This document shows, piece after piece, positions 11,655 through 21,788 of a DNA stretch of 64,000 nucleotides. Made by a program: the position numbers and the translations under genes. The DNA lies in NCBI GenBank assembly GCA_963556495.2, contig OY747710.1:16751500-16815499 (forward strand), written 5' to 3'. Positions within the stretch are counted from its first letter, which is position 1, and each line of letters starts with the position of its first letter. Under the pieces are notes generated by a model. That model made no database searches, was not told the DNA's origin, and was given only the letters and a program-made list of their open reading frames with translations. This DNA comes from Valencia hispanica (lineage: Eukaryota > Chordata > Actinopteri > Cyprinodontiformes > Valenciidae).

Positions 11655-14600
11655 TTATCTTCCTTTTTTTTGGCTGAACTGCTCATTGTTACACTTGCGT
11701 CTGATGGCTGCGCGCACATCAGAGACACTTGTCTGTGGAAACTCCAGAAGAACAGCATCTGTTGACCGAATAGACAAGAGATAATGTAAGTCATGCAATA
11801 TATTCATAGTATTTTGAAAAGTAAATCAAAGGGGTAGTCCAGAAAGTAGGTTCAACAAACTCAAAGCCTAACACTGAACTCTGAGTTGACTTAATCTGTT
11901 TAGTGAAACTCTGAATATAGGCTATAAAAACGGTCTTGTGATTGCTCCTCACTCTCGTTTTATTCATATTCTGCATATTAAAGGTAAAAGTTTATTCAGT
12001 GGATATTTCAGCTTGTACCACCTTTAACCACCAACAGATACCTACTGATCAACACTAATCCAGTCTCCTAACATCCTGCTGAGTAAATGAACGTGTGAAA
12101 GAAGGCAGAGGTGATGGTCACCACCTCCACCTCGTCTGACAGAGGTCACCCAGCGACCTGACTCAGGTCACTGGGTGATCAGAGGCTGAGGACATCACTC
12201 ACCTCCAGCACCCAAGAGGCAGACACACACTTTTATCTACAGATAGTACTAGAAGTTATTTAATATATCCTAAATGCGGCAGCAAATTAGAAACATGTAC
12301 TTTGAAACTGCGTTGTTCGAGGCAATGCAGACTGATGGTTCACCACTTTTGTAGCTATCTGTGGAAAATAAAGAAAGCCACATGAAATGTAAATGATTGC
12401 TCTTTTTCTGACTGCTGGAAGTTGATTGAATACCATGCAAAGTGATAAAAATGAAGAGGTCCAGACCTGAGAGCAAGACAGCGGTGACGTGTAGCCTGAT
12501 ATTCGATGTGCAGCCGGACTGAGAATATTGTTCAGATAAATGACGGACTGATGAGAAGTGGTTCCGTTTGGCTCAGAGAATTAGAGCTCATCTATGGGGA
12601 CTGACACAGAGTTTAAGATACCTCTCCATCCATCCATCTTCTTCCAATTATATGGGGTCGGGTCGCGGGGGCAGCAGCTTAAGCAAAGAGACCCAGACTT
12701 CCCTCTCCCCAGCCACTTGTTTCAGCTCCTCGGGAGGAATCCCAAGGCCAGCGGAGAAACATAGTCCCTCCAGCGTGTCCTGGGTCTTCCTTTGGGCCTC
12801 CTCTTGGTGTGACGTGCCTGAAACACCTCACCAGGAAGGCGTCCAGGAGCCATCCCAACCAGATGCCTGAGCCACCTCAACTGACTATCTCAATGTGGAG
12901 GAGCAGTGGCTCTACTCTGAGCTCCTCCCAGATTAACGAGCTTCTCACCCTATCTCTAGGGGAGAGCCCAGACACAAATTGAGAGCTTCGCGTTTCGGCT
13001 CAGCTCTCTCACCACGACAGACCGTTGCAGCGCCCGCATAACTGCAGATGCTTTACCAATCTGTCCGTCGTCCATTCGTGAACAAGACCCCCAGATACTG
13101 GGGGTACCCATTGTTTAAGATACCTCATTCAGGGAAAAATTTTTTTCCCTCATCTCAGGGTTCACTTACATTTTCACATAACCTGCTATCTGGAATACCC
13201 CTCTGGAGAAATTTTATCAGTATGGTATACCAACACTGCCACCAGTAAATAGTCCAACATCTATTCAGTATTTACTGGTGGTCTGTTTCCGTGCGATCTA
13301 GCTGCTATAGAAATCACAGAAGCTTTTAAGTAGACTACATTTAACTCAAAACATTTACATACCTGTAACAGCCTGCACTTTGTCAACATCAAGCTGTGTT
13401 TTTGGCGGTCCCCCCCTCCCAGACTTTCCAGTTAAGGTGGACTGTGCAAGGCCCTCCTTTGTGAATACCAGGACAGCCAGCTCCTGGGCAAAAATGGTCA
13501 TGCCAGATCTATTCAGCCGCAGGAAGGCCCTCTTTGAAACTGTCACTGTTCTGCCTGCCAAGGGGTGCTGCATGGGAGAGAAAGAGAGGATAGATTGGGC
13601 GGATTATCTCTCCCTACTTATGAGGAATGAACAGACATAATCCATAGTTTAAAAAATGTTAATTCAATCATTACTTGGAAACACTACCAGTATATATAGA
13701 CCACTAGGGAGTGCTATGACCAGTGTTGAAGATCTCAATAACAGCAAGATAATTCAGATGACTGATATGACAATTATCAACAAGATGAAGCTGCCAAAGA
13801 CAAAAGGTCCATAGTGCAAATATAGAATTCTTCATGAAGGAACTGTCAAGTAATGAATACATGCGATCATCCCTCAATTATAACATACCATTTCAATTTC
13901 ACTTTCCACAGAAGATGATGGTGGCGCTACAGATAAAAGGGTCCCCCTAAACGAGGACATCAATGTCCGGACACTCTCCATACACTCACTCATTAATTTA
14001 ATAATCTCTGGCAGCTCTAAATGAATGTAATAATAAGTGGGAAAACATTTGGTGTGTTAGTTGGTAAAAGTAATGGTACTTACATAAGCTCAGTACAGGA
14101 CAATAAATAACGTGGAAACACCCTGAATCAGTGTTTAATAAACATACTGTGTTCTGACATGTCAACTCCTCTAATTAAAATCTGAACACCCACCGTGAAG
14201 GGAAGACATGATTTCATTCATTCCAGGTGCCATGCCATGACAGGTATTATCATCCGTCAGCTTCTTAAAGAGAGAATGAGAGATTAAAATCACATTAAAC
14301 TTTATTAAGGTAAATAGACATTTACAGAACCTGATGTGAGAAATCGTGAGGAAATAGCAGCAGATATAATGTGTTCATTTTGTATGTTAAGAGATTGGGA
14401 TTATTTTATGCTTGTTTTTCTGGATCCCAATAAACACAACTAGGGCTTCAACGATTCCTCGAGTAACTCGAGTAATTTGATTACAAAAAAGCCTCGAGGC
14501 AAATTCTCTGCTTCGAGGCTTCGTTTAATTTTTGTCACCAAAGTCTGCTTACTTTAAATGGCGTTCTACTGTTGTTGTATTGCTGCCACTTTGTAGACGG

Positions 14601-17600
14601 TTACAGCTCCGCCTGCATCATGTTTTACCCAGACTGAAATAACTGACACATACAAGGATTTGATCCGATGCAAACACTAGGGACAAGAGTGAACCATTTT
14701 TTTTTCCTTTACCAATGGCGGAAAACGTGGACACAGAGTGTGAAAAAGGCAGAAAATATCTAAGGTGTGGGACCATTTTACGCTACGCAAGCCAGATTAC
14801 GTTGTCCAGTGTAAATACTGTCAAATGGACTTGGCGTACCATAACAGTACTTCCACGACACTGCAGCATCTGAAGTAAAAACATTGTCACGTGAATGCGA
14901 CTTCTGTAAGCGGACTGGGAGCAGGGTAATGCATTTAGCCGCTATTTTTAGTTAATAGTGACGAAGCATAAGCAACAAGAGGGAAATTTTTCTAAGACTC
15001 ACTCCTATAACTTTTTTCTTCACCTCTACCGTGCGTGTGGCGCTAACGAAAGACACATGTATATGCAAACACATGCCTAGGGATGACAAGAGATCCCGCA
15101 TTAAATCCCACATCACGCAAACTGGAGCTGTGTCCAGCATTTGACTGTGCAGTGTAATTCTTCCAATCAAATCCGTCTCCGCTCTGCAGCAGCTGCTGTG
15201 CGCCTCTCGCCTCCTCCCCTCAGCAGTCTAACTATAGATAGCGGCGCGTTAAGACCATATTCACCTCACCGCTCACTTTCTGGCAGTTGGGCGAAACGTA
15301 CCTCATATTCACATCTTTAAAAGGTCCAAACTTGGTGCAGTGGGAAGTGAACTGCAGTAGCACCGTCTGCATAACCAGCATGTGGACATTCTTACAATAA
15401 AAGCTTTATTGGAAGTTACAAACAATTTTATTTGTATTCTTTTTTTATGTCCTAGATGGTGTAATGTTGTTTGTAAAATATTTATAGCCTAACTTCAATA
15501 TTGAGCAGATGTACAAAGAAAAATATTATTTCATTGTGTAAAACTAAATTGATAAGCTATTATTTAGATTTACTACTAAAGGCTGAGTCTAAAAATAAAA
15601 AAAGTATAATAAATTAAAAGAAATAGTCATACAATTTTAGAATTTTTAAAACAACTTTTAGAAAATATCCTTTATAAAATTAATGTCCCATATTTGTCTC
15701 TTTCCAATATGGTCACCCAAAACCCACCCTCACCACACATAACGTATTTATATTGACAAAACTGCATTCATTAGCATACAGATTTACTTGTATGTGAGAT
15801 TTTGGTTTTTTTTGTCCCCCACAATACATCACAGCGGAGCTTGAGCAGCTTTTCCAGACAGGTCCCACATGCACTATGGAGGAAGCTGCAGGTTTTACCA
15901 ACAGCATTTTAAGAATGCTCATCACAGACATGCAGCCACTGTGGAGAACACAGGATTTAAGGCTATGACACAAGTTTATATTTGCCAAATACTCTATTTC
16001 CTCAAGAAGACATTTCACAAATTTAATAGTACAAAGGTACACAGAAACAACAGCTAAATTGAAGAGTCTGCTTAAGGAGACAGACAGTGTTGCACTAACA
16101 ACAGACATTTGGACGAGTGTGGCCACAGACTCTGTGAAGTTGAATCAACAGAGTTTAAGTTTTGTAAAATAAAATTTCGAGAAATAACCAACAATTGCTT
16201 GTTCATTTTAAGAGGTCATTCATAGTTCATAACACACCACTGATATAGTTGTTTACAAACACAAAAGTGTAATTTATCTGATTACTCGATTAATCGATAA
16301 CATTTTTTATAGAATATTCAATTTCAAAAATATTTGATAGCTGCAGCCCTAAACACAACAGGAAAACACTACAGTTTGTCCAGCTGTCATGCTGACTGAC
16401 TGATCTGTGAATGACAATCTGACAGCTGTTATCCAATCCTGTGCACACTTTGTCGGTAAATTAAGATTTATGATTATTATAAATTATGTTCTAAAGTTAC
16501 AATATAAATAACGTTTTTTTATTACCATCAACCCTTATTTGTTATTAGTGACAATACTTTCAGACACACACATGTGCATGCTTTTGACTTCTATACTTTA
16601 CTTCTCAAAGGAAATACAGTATTTTTAAAGGACACTCTTCTAATCCACACTACCTTGTGGGATAAAACATTAATGATAGGTGTTTAAAAATGATTATATT
16701 GTTGAATATATTAAGTAAAAGAGAATGAAAATACATCATGCTTAGTTGGCATGCACATGAGAGCCACAAGGAGTTTATATGTGATAATAAGATATGTAAC
16801 AATTGTGAGATTAAGTTTTCCATGCAGTTCGGTGTAAGATCGCTGACCTTTGGCTGACCTATTCATTCAATATAATATAATTTTACCTAATAATATAATA
16901 TTAAATATAAATGTACTTGCCATTCTCTGGGCTGAGAACCCCAACTCTTCATCTGAGGCATGGTCTTGAAACTTTGAAAAGTGAAAAGAGAAAATTGCTG
17001 TAAAAAGCAATACAACATAGATTTTTTTTTTGTCTGAGAGTACACAACAGTTGGGAAATAAGTTTGACTTACAATGTCATGCCGTTGTGGACTTCCTATG
17101 TTTGTGGCGTCATCAAAACTTGGACTGGATGCCAGGGGTAAAAGCACACGTCTTGCTGCCTCGGTGATCTTTGCTCGCTTTCAGTGAAGAAAAACGTTTA
17201 TATGGTAAAAGTAGGAAAATGATTAGTTGTATCCTGAAATTTGAGTTGTACTAGAAAAAATAGAAAAAAAGATATAACACTGCAGTTGATGTTGCCATTA
17301 ACTAACATTTTGGTTGATTTTTTAAAAACTGAAATGGACAAACTACCTTAATAATTAACACAAAGAAACATGCAAAATAGGTGATTCACAGGACTAAAAG
17401 ATTATGTCCAATATTCCTCAAATAAAGAACCTTTAGTGAAGTGTCTGAGGGACACCACAGCCCCCTGCTCAAGAGTAGTATGCCTCAAGTATGCCTTACC
17501 CCATGAACATGTTGTGGAGATTCATTTTCCAAACTGTAAAGGTGATCTTGTGTGTCCAGAGCCCTCTTCTGAGACAGGGAAGTCTTCAAGTTTTGTAACA

Positions 17601-18617
17601 CTTTGTCCCTGGCTGCCTCTTTAATCCTGGTTTGCTTTGCCTGTCAAAAATGTTTATGCTGTAAAAATGTTGCCATCCTGGAGAAAGCTTTGTATAATCA
17701 AGTTTGTATTTTAGATGTGAACTTGATTCACTTAATTATCTCACCACCCCTCAGATATAGCATATTTGGTGTCTCTGTACATAAAAATGCATGTAGTATT
17801 TGAATCTATCTGTAGACCTACCTCTGGCAGCTACAACAACAAAACACTGCTACATCAAGATGTTTCAGTACAATTTATCTAACAATAAATGGGAGGGAGC
17901 AAATTGGTACATTTACTTCAATAGTTTAGCTACATTTTACTGCAAATAATTATGCATTTTAACTTGAGTGGGATTTTTCATGCATGATTCGTAATGGAGA
18001 ATTTTACCATTGCTTAATTGTTTGATTGTTTTTTACTTGGGTAAATTATTAGAATTTTGTCGAGACAGCATGTCAGCTAGTGCAGCATTAAGAAATGTTG
18101 CGTGCACTCACCTGTGTGGCCGTTTTAGCCTTCACTACGTCATTCTCACACATTTTCTGTTTCATGCGCACACCCCTGCTTTCATCCTCGGCCCAGATAT
18201 CCTTACAGAGAAGGAACAAATTCTTCCTCGACACAAGTTCTTTGTAGGAATCTGATTTAACGAGAACAGTAATTTTATGTTAGAAAAAATAGTTTTAGCC
18301 TACATATTTTCCTAACAACGACCAAATTAAACAGTTAGCTGTTAGCTGGCTGAAAGAGTTGGAAAAATAATAAGTATTCAGAATACATATTAGCCATTAC
18401 CATATTCTTCATACTTGCCTCCAAATAACAGCACCTTAGCAGGCACCGTCTTGTTTGGTTCTTTTCTCGTGGGCCATTTTATTTCAATCCAGTTCGCGTC
18501 ATCATCAAGGTCCGACTGCAATGCCACTTGGGTGAACTGGTCGCTACCAAGAATGAGCGACGTACTTTCCACTTTAACTGTTTTATCAAACAAGTAGTAG
18601 ACGGCGAATTTGAACAT
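11655..18617 (-). CDS. BEN-domain protein, nine exons, 386 aa, intact
   Basis: Coding exons in transcript order: 18617-18401, 18251-18112, 17640-17500, 17177-17073, 16971-16921, 14263-14194, 14016-13889, 13567-13363 and 11758-11655 (stop TAA). They total 1161 bp with no stop, and phases agree at every junction. Donors are GT except intron 5, which starts GCAAGT. Exon 1 encodes an N-terminal module beginning MFKFAVYYLFDK and ending KVLLFGGKYEEY. The middle is charged and probably flexible; exons 3 and 4 start alike (AKQTRIKEAAR, RAKITEAAR). Exons 8-9 (about residues 288-375) form the BEN domain, with TVTVSKRAFLRLNRSGM, LAVLVFTKEGLAQSTLTG, LDVDKVQAV and VRAAIRRKCNNEQF. BEN domains bind DNA or chromatin proteins and are found in transcriptional repressors and some mobile or viral proteins. 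Introns 5 and 8 host a hAT and a Rex3-like insertion. A nuclear DNA-binding role is inferred from the domain only. Confidence 0.85.
12146..12178. other. Near-perfect 33-bp palindrome
   Basis: TCACCCAG and GACCTGA are followed, after one central base, by TCAGGTC and CTGGGTGA. This gives a 15-bp stem with one mismatch and a 1-nt loop. It lies in intron 8 of the BEN gene, inside the large segment. Function unknown. Confidence 0.6.
12625..13112 (-). mobile_element. Rex3-like LINE, 5'-truncated, minus strand
   Basis: The plus strand begins TCCATCCATCCATC, the complement of the GATG repeat tail typical of Rex3. It is followed by GGGGTCGGGTCGCGGGGGCA and a long GC-rich body matching the antisense of a LINE reverse-transcriptase C-terminal region and 3' end. 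The copy is flanked by an exact 14-bp duplication GTTTAAGATACCTC (12611-12624 and 13113-13126). It is truncated and internally deleted compared with the usual 3' region. It sits in intron 8 of the BEN gene, antisense to the LINE's plus direction. Confidence 0.8.
14441..16351 (+). mobile_element. hAT transposon, degenerate, in intron 5 of the BEN gene
   Basis: The ends are TAGGGCTTCAACGATT and the inverted form of TAGGGCTGCAGCTATC. They are flanked by an exact 8-bp duplication AACACAAC (14433-14440 and 16352-16359), the hAT hallmark. Subterminal CTCGAGTAACTCGAG and ATTACTCGATTAATCGAT motifs are present. The 1.9-kb copy retains remnants of a BED zinc finger and of the transposase core, so it is an internally deleted, dead copy. 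Confidence 0.9.
14715..16138 (+). pseudogene. ZBED/hAT-type transposase remnant
   Basis: The start ATG at 14715 gives MAENVDTECEKG, then a frameshift leads into a BED-type zinc finger at 14759-14875. Its frame starts SKVWDHFTL and includes CKYCQMDLAYH and a TTLQHLK segment, followed by a stop at 14876. Far downstream, 15903-16138 reads RMLITDMQPL, SISSRRHFT and DSVALTTDIWTS. The last is the conserved block with the first catalytic Asp of hAT transposases (codon 16104-16106). A stop interrupts this part and the rest of the catalytic core is absent. Not functional. Confidence 0.85.
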
Positions 18618-18817
18618 TGTATCCTCCTAACCTGCAAACCTGCTTTCACGCAGCTGACCTGACCTCGCTCAGATGCAACAGATGCAACGTGGATGCAACG
18701 GACGTCAGAAGAGAACGTCCGCTGCTCTGATTGGCTGAAAGTGAAAAACAAAACTGATGCACTTGATTGGTCAGACACTGTCATAACACATTTAGTATTG
18801 ACTGATATTTAGTCATC
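18618..18817. promoter_or_regulatory. Bidirectional promoter between the two divergent genes
   Basis: Only 200 bp separate the two start codons. The interval holds two ATTGG boxes, which are CCAAT on the minus strand (18730-18734 and 18766-18770). It also has a CRE-like GGACGTCA (18700-18707) and three copies of GATGCAAC (about 18672-18700). It is richer in CpG than its surroundings. No clear TATA box is seen. Shared control of both genes is inferred from the layout. Confidence 0.6.
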
Positions 18818-20471
18818 ATGCCAGGAAAACGCAACGTGAAGAGACATTTGAATTCTGAGGAGACTCAACCAGAGACCCCAAGAACAACAAAATACAGGAG
18901 ACTTCAACCAAACCAGGTAAAGAAAAAAACTATTGACGAAATGCTATGAGCTAGAACGAAAATTTAAATTTTACTCTCCTGCCTAACCAATTCTGTTTAC
19001 TGTAGCCTAACATATGTAACATTATTAAGGGAAACGTTTCAAGATAAATAATACCCTATAAAAACATTGTTGTTAAAGTGTTATTATCCAATAGGTAAAA
19101 TTACATCAAAATGATCTTGTTATTGACTTCAAGTCAAAGACTTCCGGACTATAGACCCCATACACTTAAAAAAATATGTACATCTGCAGGAAAATGGGAT
19201 ATAAAAAAAATAACACAATATGTTTCTTTGGTAGCCTATATTATAATGTCCTAGCTATAAGATCAGCCTATCCGATGGTTAACAAAAATATATAATAAAT
19301 ATATTCTAAAAGACAATATTGCTTCCAGTATCTTAATCCTAAAATATTTGCCCAAATCCACTTTAAGTCATCAAGGGTAATCGCATCAACACTACTGCTA
19401 GCTAGTGGATAAAGCACTAGCTGTGTTCAGGTTTCCTATTATCTTTGTTTTTTGAATTCACAGAAAAAGACAAAATTGTTCTACAAGAGATTTCTTGGTA
19501 CATGTTCAGTTCCAAGAACATCCCTTTACAGAAGAAAGGTTCCTGAAAAGGTAATTTCAGGAAAATTAAATGCTACTGTAGTAAATGTATTTTTATATTC
19601 CAGTGGTAAACTACACTGAAGCTGCACTTAATCTCTCTATATTTGTTTCAGATTTGTTTTACGGTTCATAATTCAGATACTTACCAAGAAGTGGATAGAG
19701 AGATACAGAAGGACAGAGAGGAAGATGGTGGAAGTGGACAAGACACCAGGGAGGAAGACGATGGAAGTGGACAAGAGGACAGAGAGGAACATGATGGAAA
19801 GAGAAATAATTCAGTTGTTCAGTTAAATGATGGAACATTCTGTGAAGGTATGACCCTGATGGCTTTTACATCTGATGATGGGGCTTCATCAACCAACTTC
19901 TGTATTATGGTAAAAGAGCTTGCCGAGAGTGGAGGAAATGTGTGTAGAGATGCTCAGTTAAATATATCGTCCACTTTTATAAATGAGGTGTGTTAGGTAA
20001 TTGTTGTGGTTTACCTAAAAACGAGTCACACACAAAAGTCGGAGATAATTTAGACAATAAGCTCTGCAGAGGGAGACCAGCAAAATACGGTAAGGAATGA
20101 GCCAACCGTCTGTCTGTTATCAGCTCCTGTCACTCGTCTCCCACTGATCTCATCACTGGTCTCAAAGGGTTTCACCTCTGCAGACTCTCTTTATTTAGTC
20201 ACACTTCATTAACATATTAAAAGAACAGGATGTCATGCACAAGAGCATGTGACTGAAACCAAAATGACATTTAAAAAGTACATTAGAACTATGTGATAAA
20301 AACACCCTAAGAAAATAATAATACACCATTATTATTTTCCCTAACAAGGTGTCTCACACACATAATGTATTTGCCGTGCATCCCCAATCACTTGAGCGTA
20401 AATGTGTAATGGTTAAGTCCAAGCACAAAATGTATGTCATTCCACTTCCCAACAATATTGAAAGAGACTAA
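18818..20471 (+). pseudogene. Uncharacterised three-exon gene, last exon split by a solo LTR
   Basis: Exon 1 (18818-18916) begins MPGKRNVKRH and ends at CAG before GTAAAG. Exon 2 (19464-19550) is basic, with LFYKRFLGTCSVPRTSLYRR. Exon 3 starts at 19652 after TTTGTTTCAG. All joints are phase 0. Exon 3 has an acidic repetitive stretch (variants of REEDDGSGQED) followed by GMTLMAFTSDDG. A 356-bp probable solo LTR (19991-20346) then intervenes, with TAG at 19994-19996. Past it, the same frame resumes at 20352 for 39 codons ending YVIPLPNNIERD and TAA (20469-20471). Without the LTR the product would be about 214 residues. I do not recognise the family. The N-terminal basic part suggests a nuclear protein. 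It may be an internally deleted relative of a larger transposon protein, which I cannot show. Confidence 0.6.
19991..20346. mobile_element. Probable solo LTR
   Basis: It begins TGTTAGG and ends CCTAACA (7-bp inverted ends, TG...CA), and has exact 5-bp flanking duplications AGGTG (19986-19990 and 20347-20351). The length of 356 bp and a central ATTAAA fit an LTR with no internal region. It interrupts the final exon of the plus-strand gene. Orientation and family are not determined. Confidence 0.65.
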
Positions 20472-21447
20472 AATTCTTTGGGAGCCATCAATGCCAAACC
20501 GAGCTCCAAATATCAGTCCCACACGCACAAATATTGTTAGCGACTTTTTGATCTGTACATTTTCCAGTTGGTCTTGTTTGCAGTAGCCCTGCTTTTTCTC
20601 CATGAAACACCAATGAAATTTTCTTTTTGAACACTTGTGACAATATTAACATGTGAGTTAACTTCTTTTATTTAAATTATAATATTGCCAGTTTTAACTT
20701 GTCTGTTGCAATATAGGTGATGATTATCTGTTCAATCATAATGTAGCACTTTAAACCACTTACTTTTTCAGCCGAACACACATTTTTCTGTGCCTGCACT
20801 TTTGAAATGTCCATTCAATGTTTTGTTTAATGTCATTTCATGTGTAAAATGTATCATATTTGTTTGCCAAGTTGATTAAACGTGACAGAACAGCTGCTAT
20901 AATTGCTATCTGTGTACTTGACACACAGCACAAAGTTTCATAAATGGGTTTAAGTGCATTTCCATAGTAATACTACTGAACACTTTCTAAAAGAATGTCC
21001 GGAAGTACTAGCGTGAATAACTTCACTTCATAATTAGACTCAAATGTAAATTAAAATACACCTAAACTTAATATTACAATGTTGATATTAAAATGTGTAT
21101 TTTTGAAATATGCTTTTAGTGTATGTTAGAATGACAATTTTGAGCATACAATTTAAAATATATCAAAAATATGTGAAAAAACGAATATATCATATAAGTA
21201 CACTGTAGAAAGTACACATAACTTTCACTTAAAGTATGTTTTAGAATAATATATTTCTATAGAGTGTAATATAGTACAATTGTTTTAAAGTGTGTTAAAA
21301 GTGTAGCGTGAAAGCGTGATGCTAGTATACTTTCTATATATTTACAAAAAGTAAAATTTTTGTAAGTACATTTTAAACATACTTTGGAAATATAAATATA
21401 CTTGAAATACAATAAAGTACTCTTTTTTTTTTTTTTAGCCTGGGTAA
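20472..21447. repeat. 3' flank and right AT-rich arm of the large segment
   Basis: No coding sequence was seen beyond the stop at 20471. From about 20900 on there is AT-rich sequence with many TACTTT/AAGTATA motifs. It ends AATACAATAAAGTA, a T-run and AGCCTGGG. The end is the inverted counterpart of the left end. Confidence 0.5.
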
Positions 21448-21468
21448 CCAGACTCCACATGCTTGAAT
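21448..21468 (+). mobile_element. Tc1-like transposon, short middle piece
   Basis: This 21-bp piece between the large segment and the LTR element continues the Tc1 sequence that stops at 10790. It begins TAACCAG and ends at the GAAT duplicated around the LTR element. Confidence 0.7.
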
Positions 21469-21768
21469 TGTCACGCTGCCCTATTCCTGCCTCATTGTCT
21501 TCACCTGTCTGTCTCATCAACCACACCTGATCCCACTCACCTCCTGCCTTTAAGACCCCTCACTTCCTTTCACTCCCGGCCGGATCATTAGTAATTGTCA
21601 ATCCCCATGGTGTCTGGTCTTCCTGCTGTCTTCCTTCCCTGCCCGATGTCCAGTGTTTCCGTTCCTACCATCTTCACCACCATCATCACCACCTCCTCAC
21701 TGTAATAAACATCCTGCACCTTCCTTCAGCGAGTGCGTTTGGGTCCATTCTCCACACACCATGTGACA
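21469..21768 (+). repeat. 5' LTR
   Basis: The LTR starts TGTCACG and ends ATGTGACA (TGTCAC/GTGACA inverted ends). A TATA-like TTTAAG at 21549-21554 lies 29 bp before GGCCGGATCATT (21578-21589), the inferred transcript start and self-primer. AATAAA at 21705-21710 could be the polyadenylation signal. Confidence 0.85.
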
Positions 21769-21769
21769 G

Positions 21770-21781
21770 AATGATCCGGCC
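21770..21781 (+). promoter_or_regulatory. Self-priming primer-binding site
   Basis: AATGATCCGGCC, one base after the 5' LTR, is the exact complement of GGCCGGATCATT at 21578-21589 in the LTR. In Tf1-type elements the folded-back 5' end of the transcript primes minus-strand synthesis, and no tRNA is used. The spacing and perfect match fit that mechanism. Confidence 0.75.
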
Positions 21782-21788
21782 CCAAAAC

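Larger units (their letters stand above)
10791..21447. mobile_element. Candidate gene-carrying DNA transposon (about 10.66 kb)
   Basis: This block interrupts a Tc1-like copy. The Tc1 sequence stops at GACCTTA and resumes at TAACCAG, so the uninterrupted site would have been CTTAAC and the duplicated target is TA. The ends are inverted: CCCAGGTGAAAAATA on the left and, read inward from the right, CCCAGGCT, an A-run and AGTACTTTATTGTATTT. Both arms (about 10791-11480 and 20900-21447) are AT-rich and full of TATACTT/AAGTATA motifs. Inside are a complete BEN-domain gene on the minus strand and an uncharacterised gene on the plus strand, sharing one promoter. Three later insertions (hAT, Rex3-like LINE, probable solo LTR) account for about 2.8 kb, so the original was near 7.9 kb. 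No DDE transposase was recognised, so superfamily and autonomy are open. TA targets occur in several superfamilies. Confidence 0.7.

Noticed and set aside
15713..16126. 137-codon minus-strand open frame
   Set aside because: It is antisense to the hAT transposase remnant, whose plus-strand frame shows conserved motifs.
11655..18617. BEN gene as an ordinary host gene merely surrounded by transposons
   Set aside because: The Tc1 copy resumes on the far side of the segment and the TA/inverted ends enclose both genes, so insertion as a unit explains the data better. Not fully excluded without other copies.
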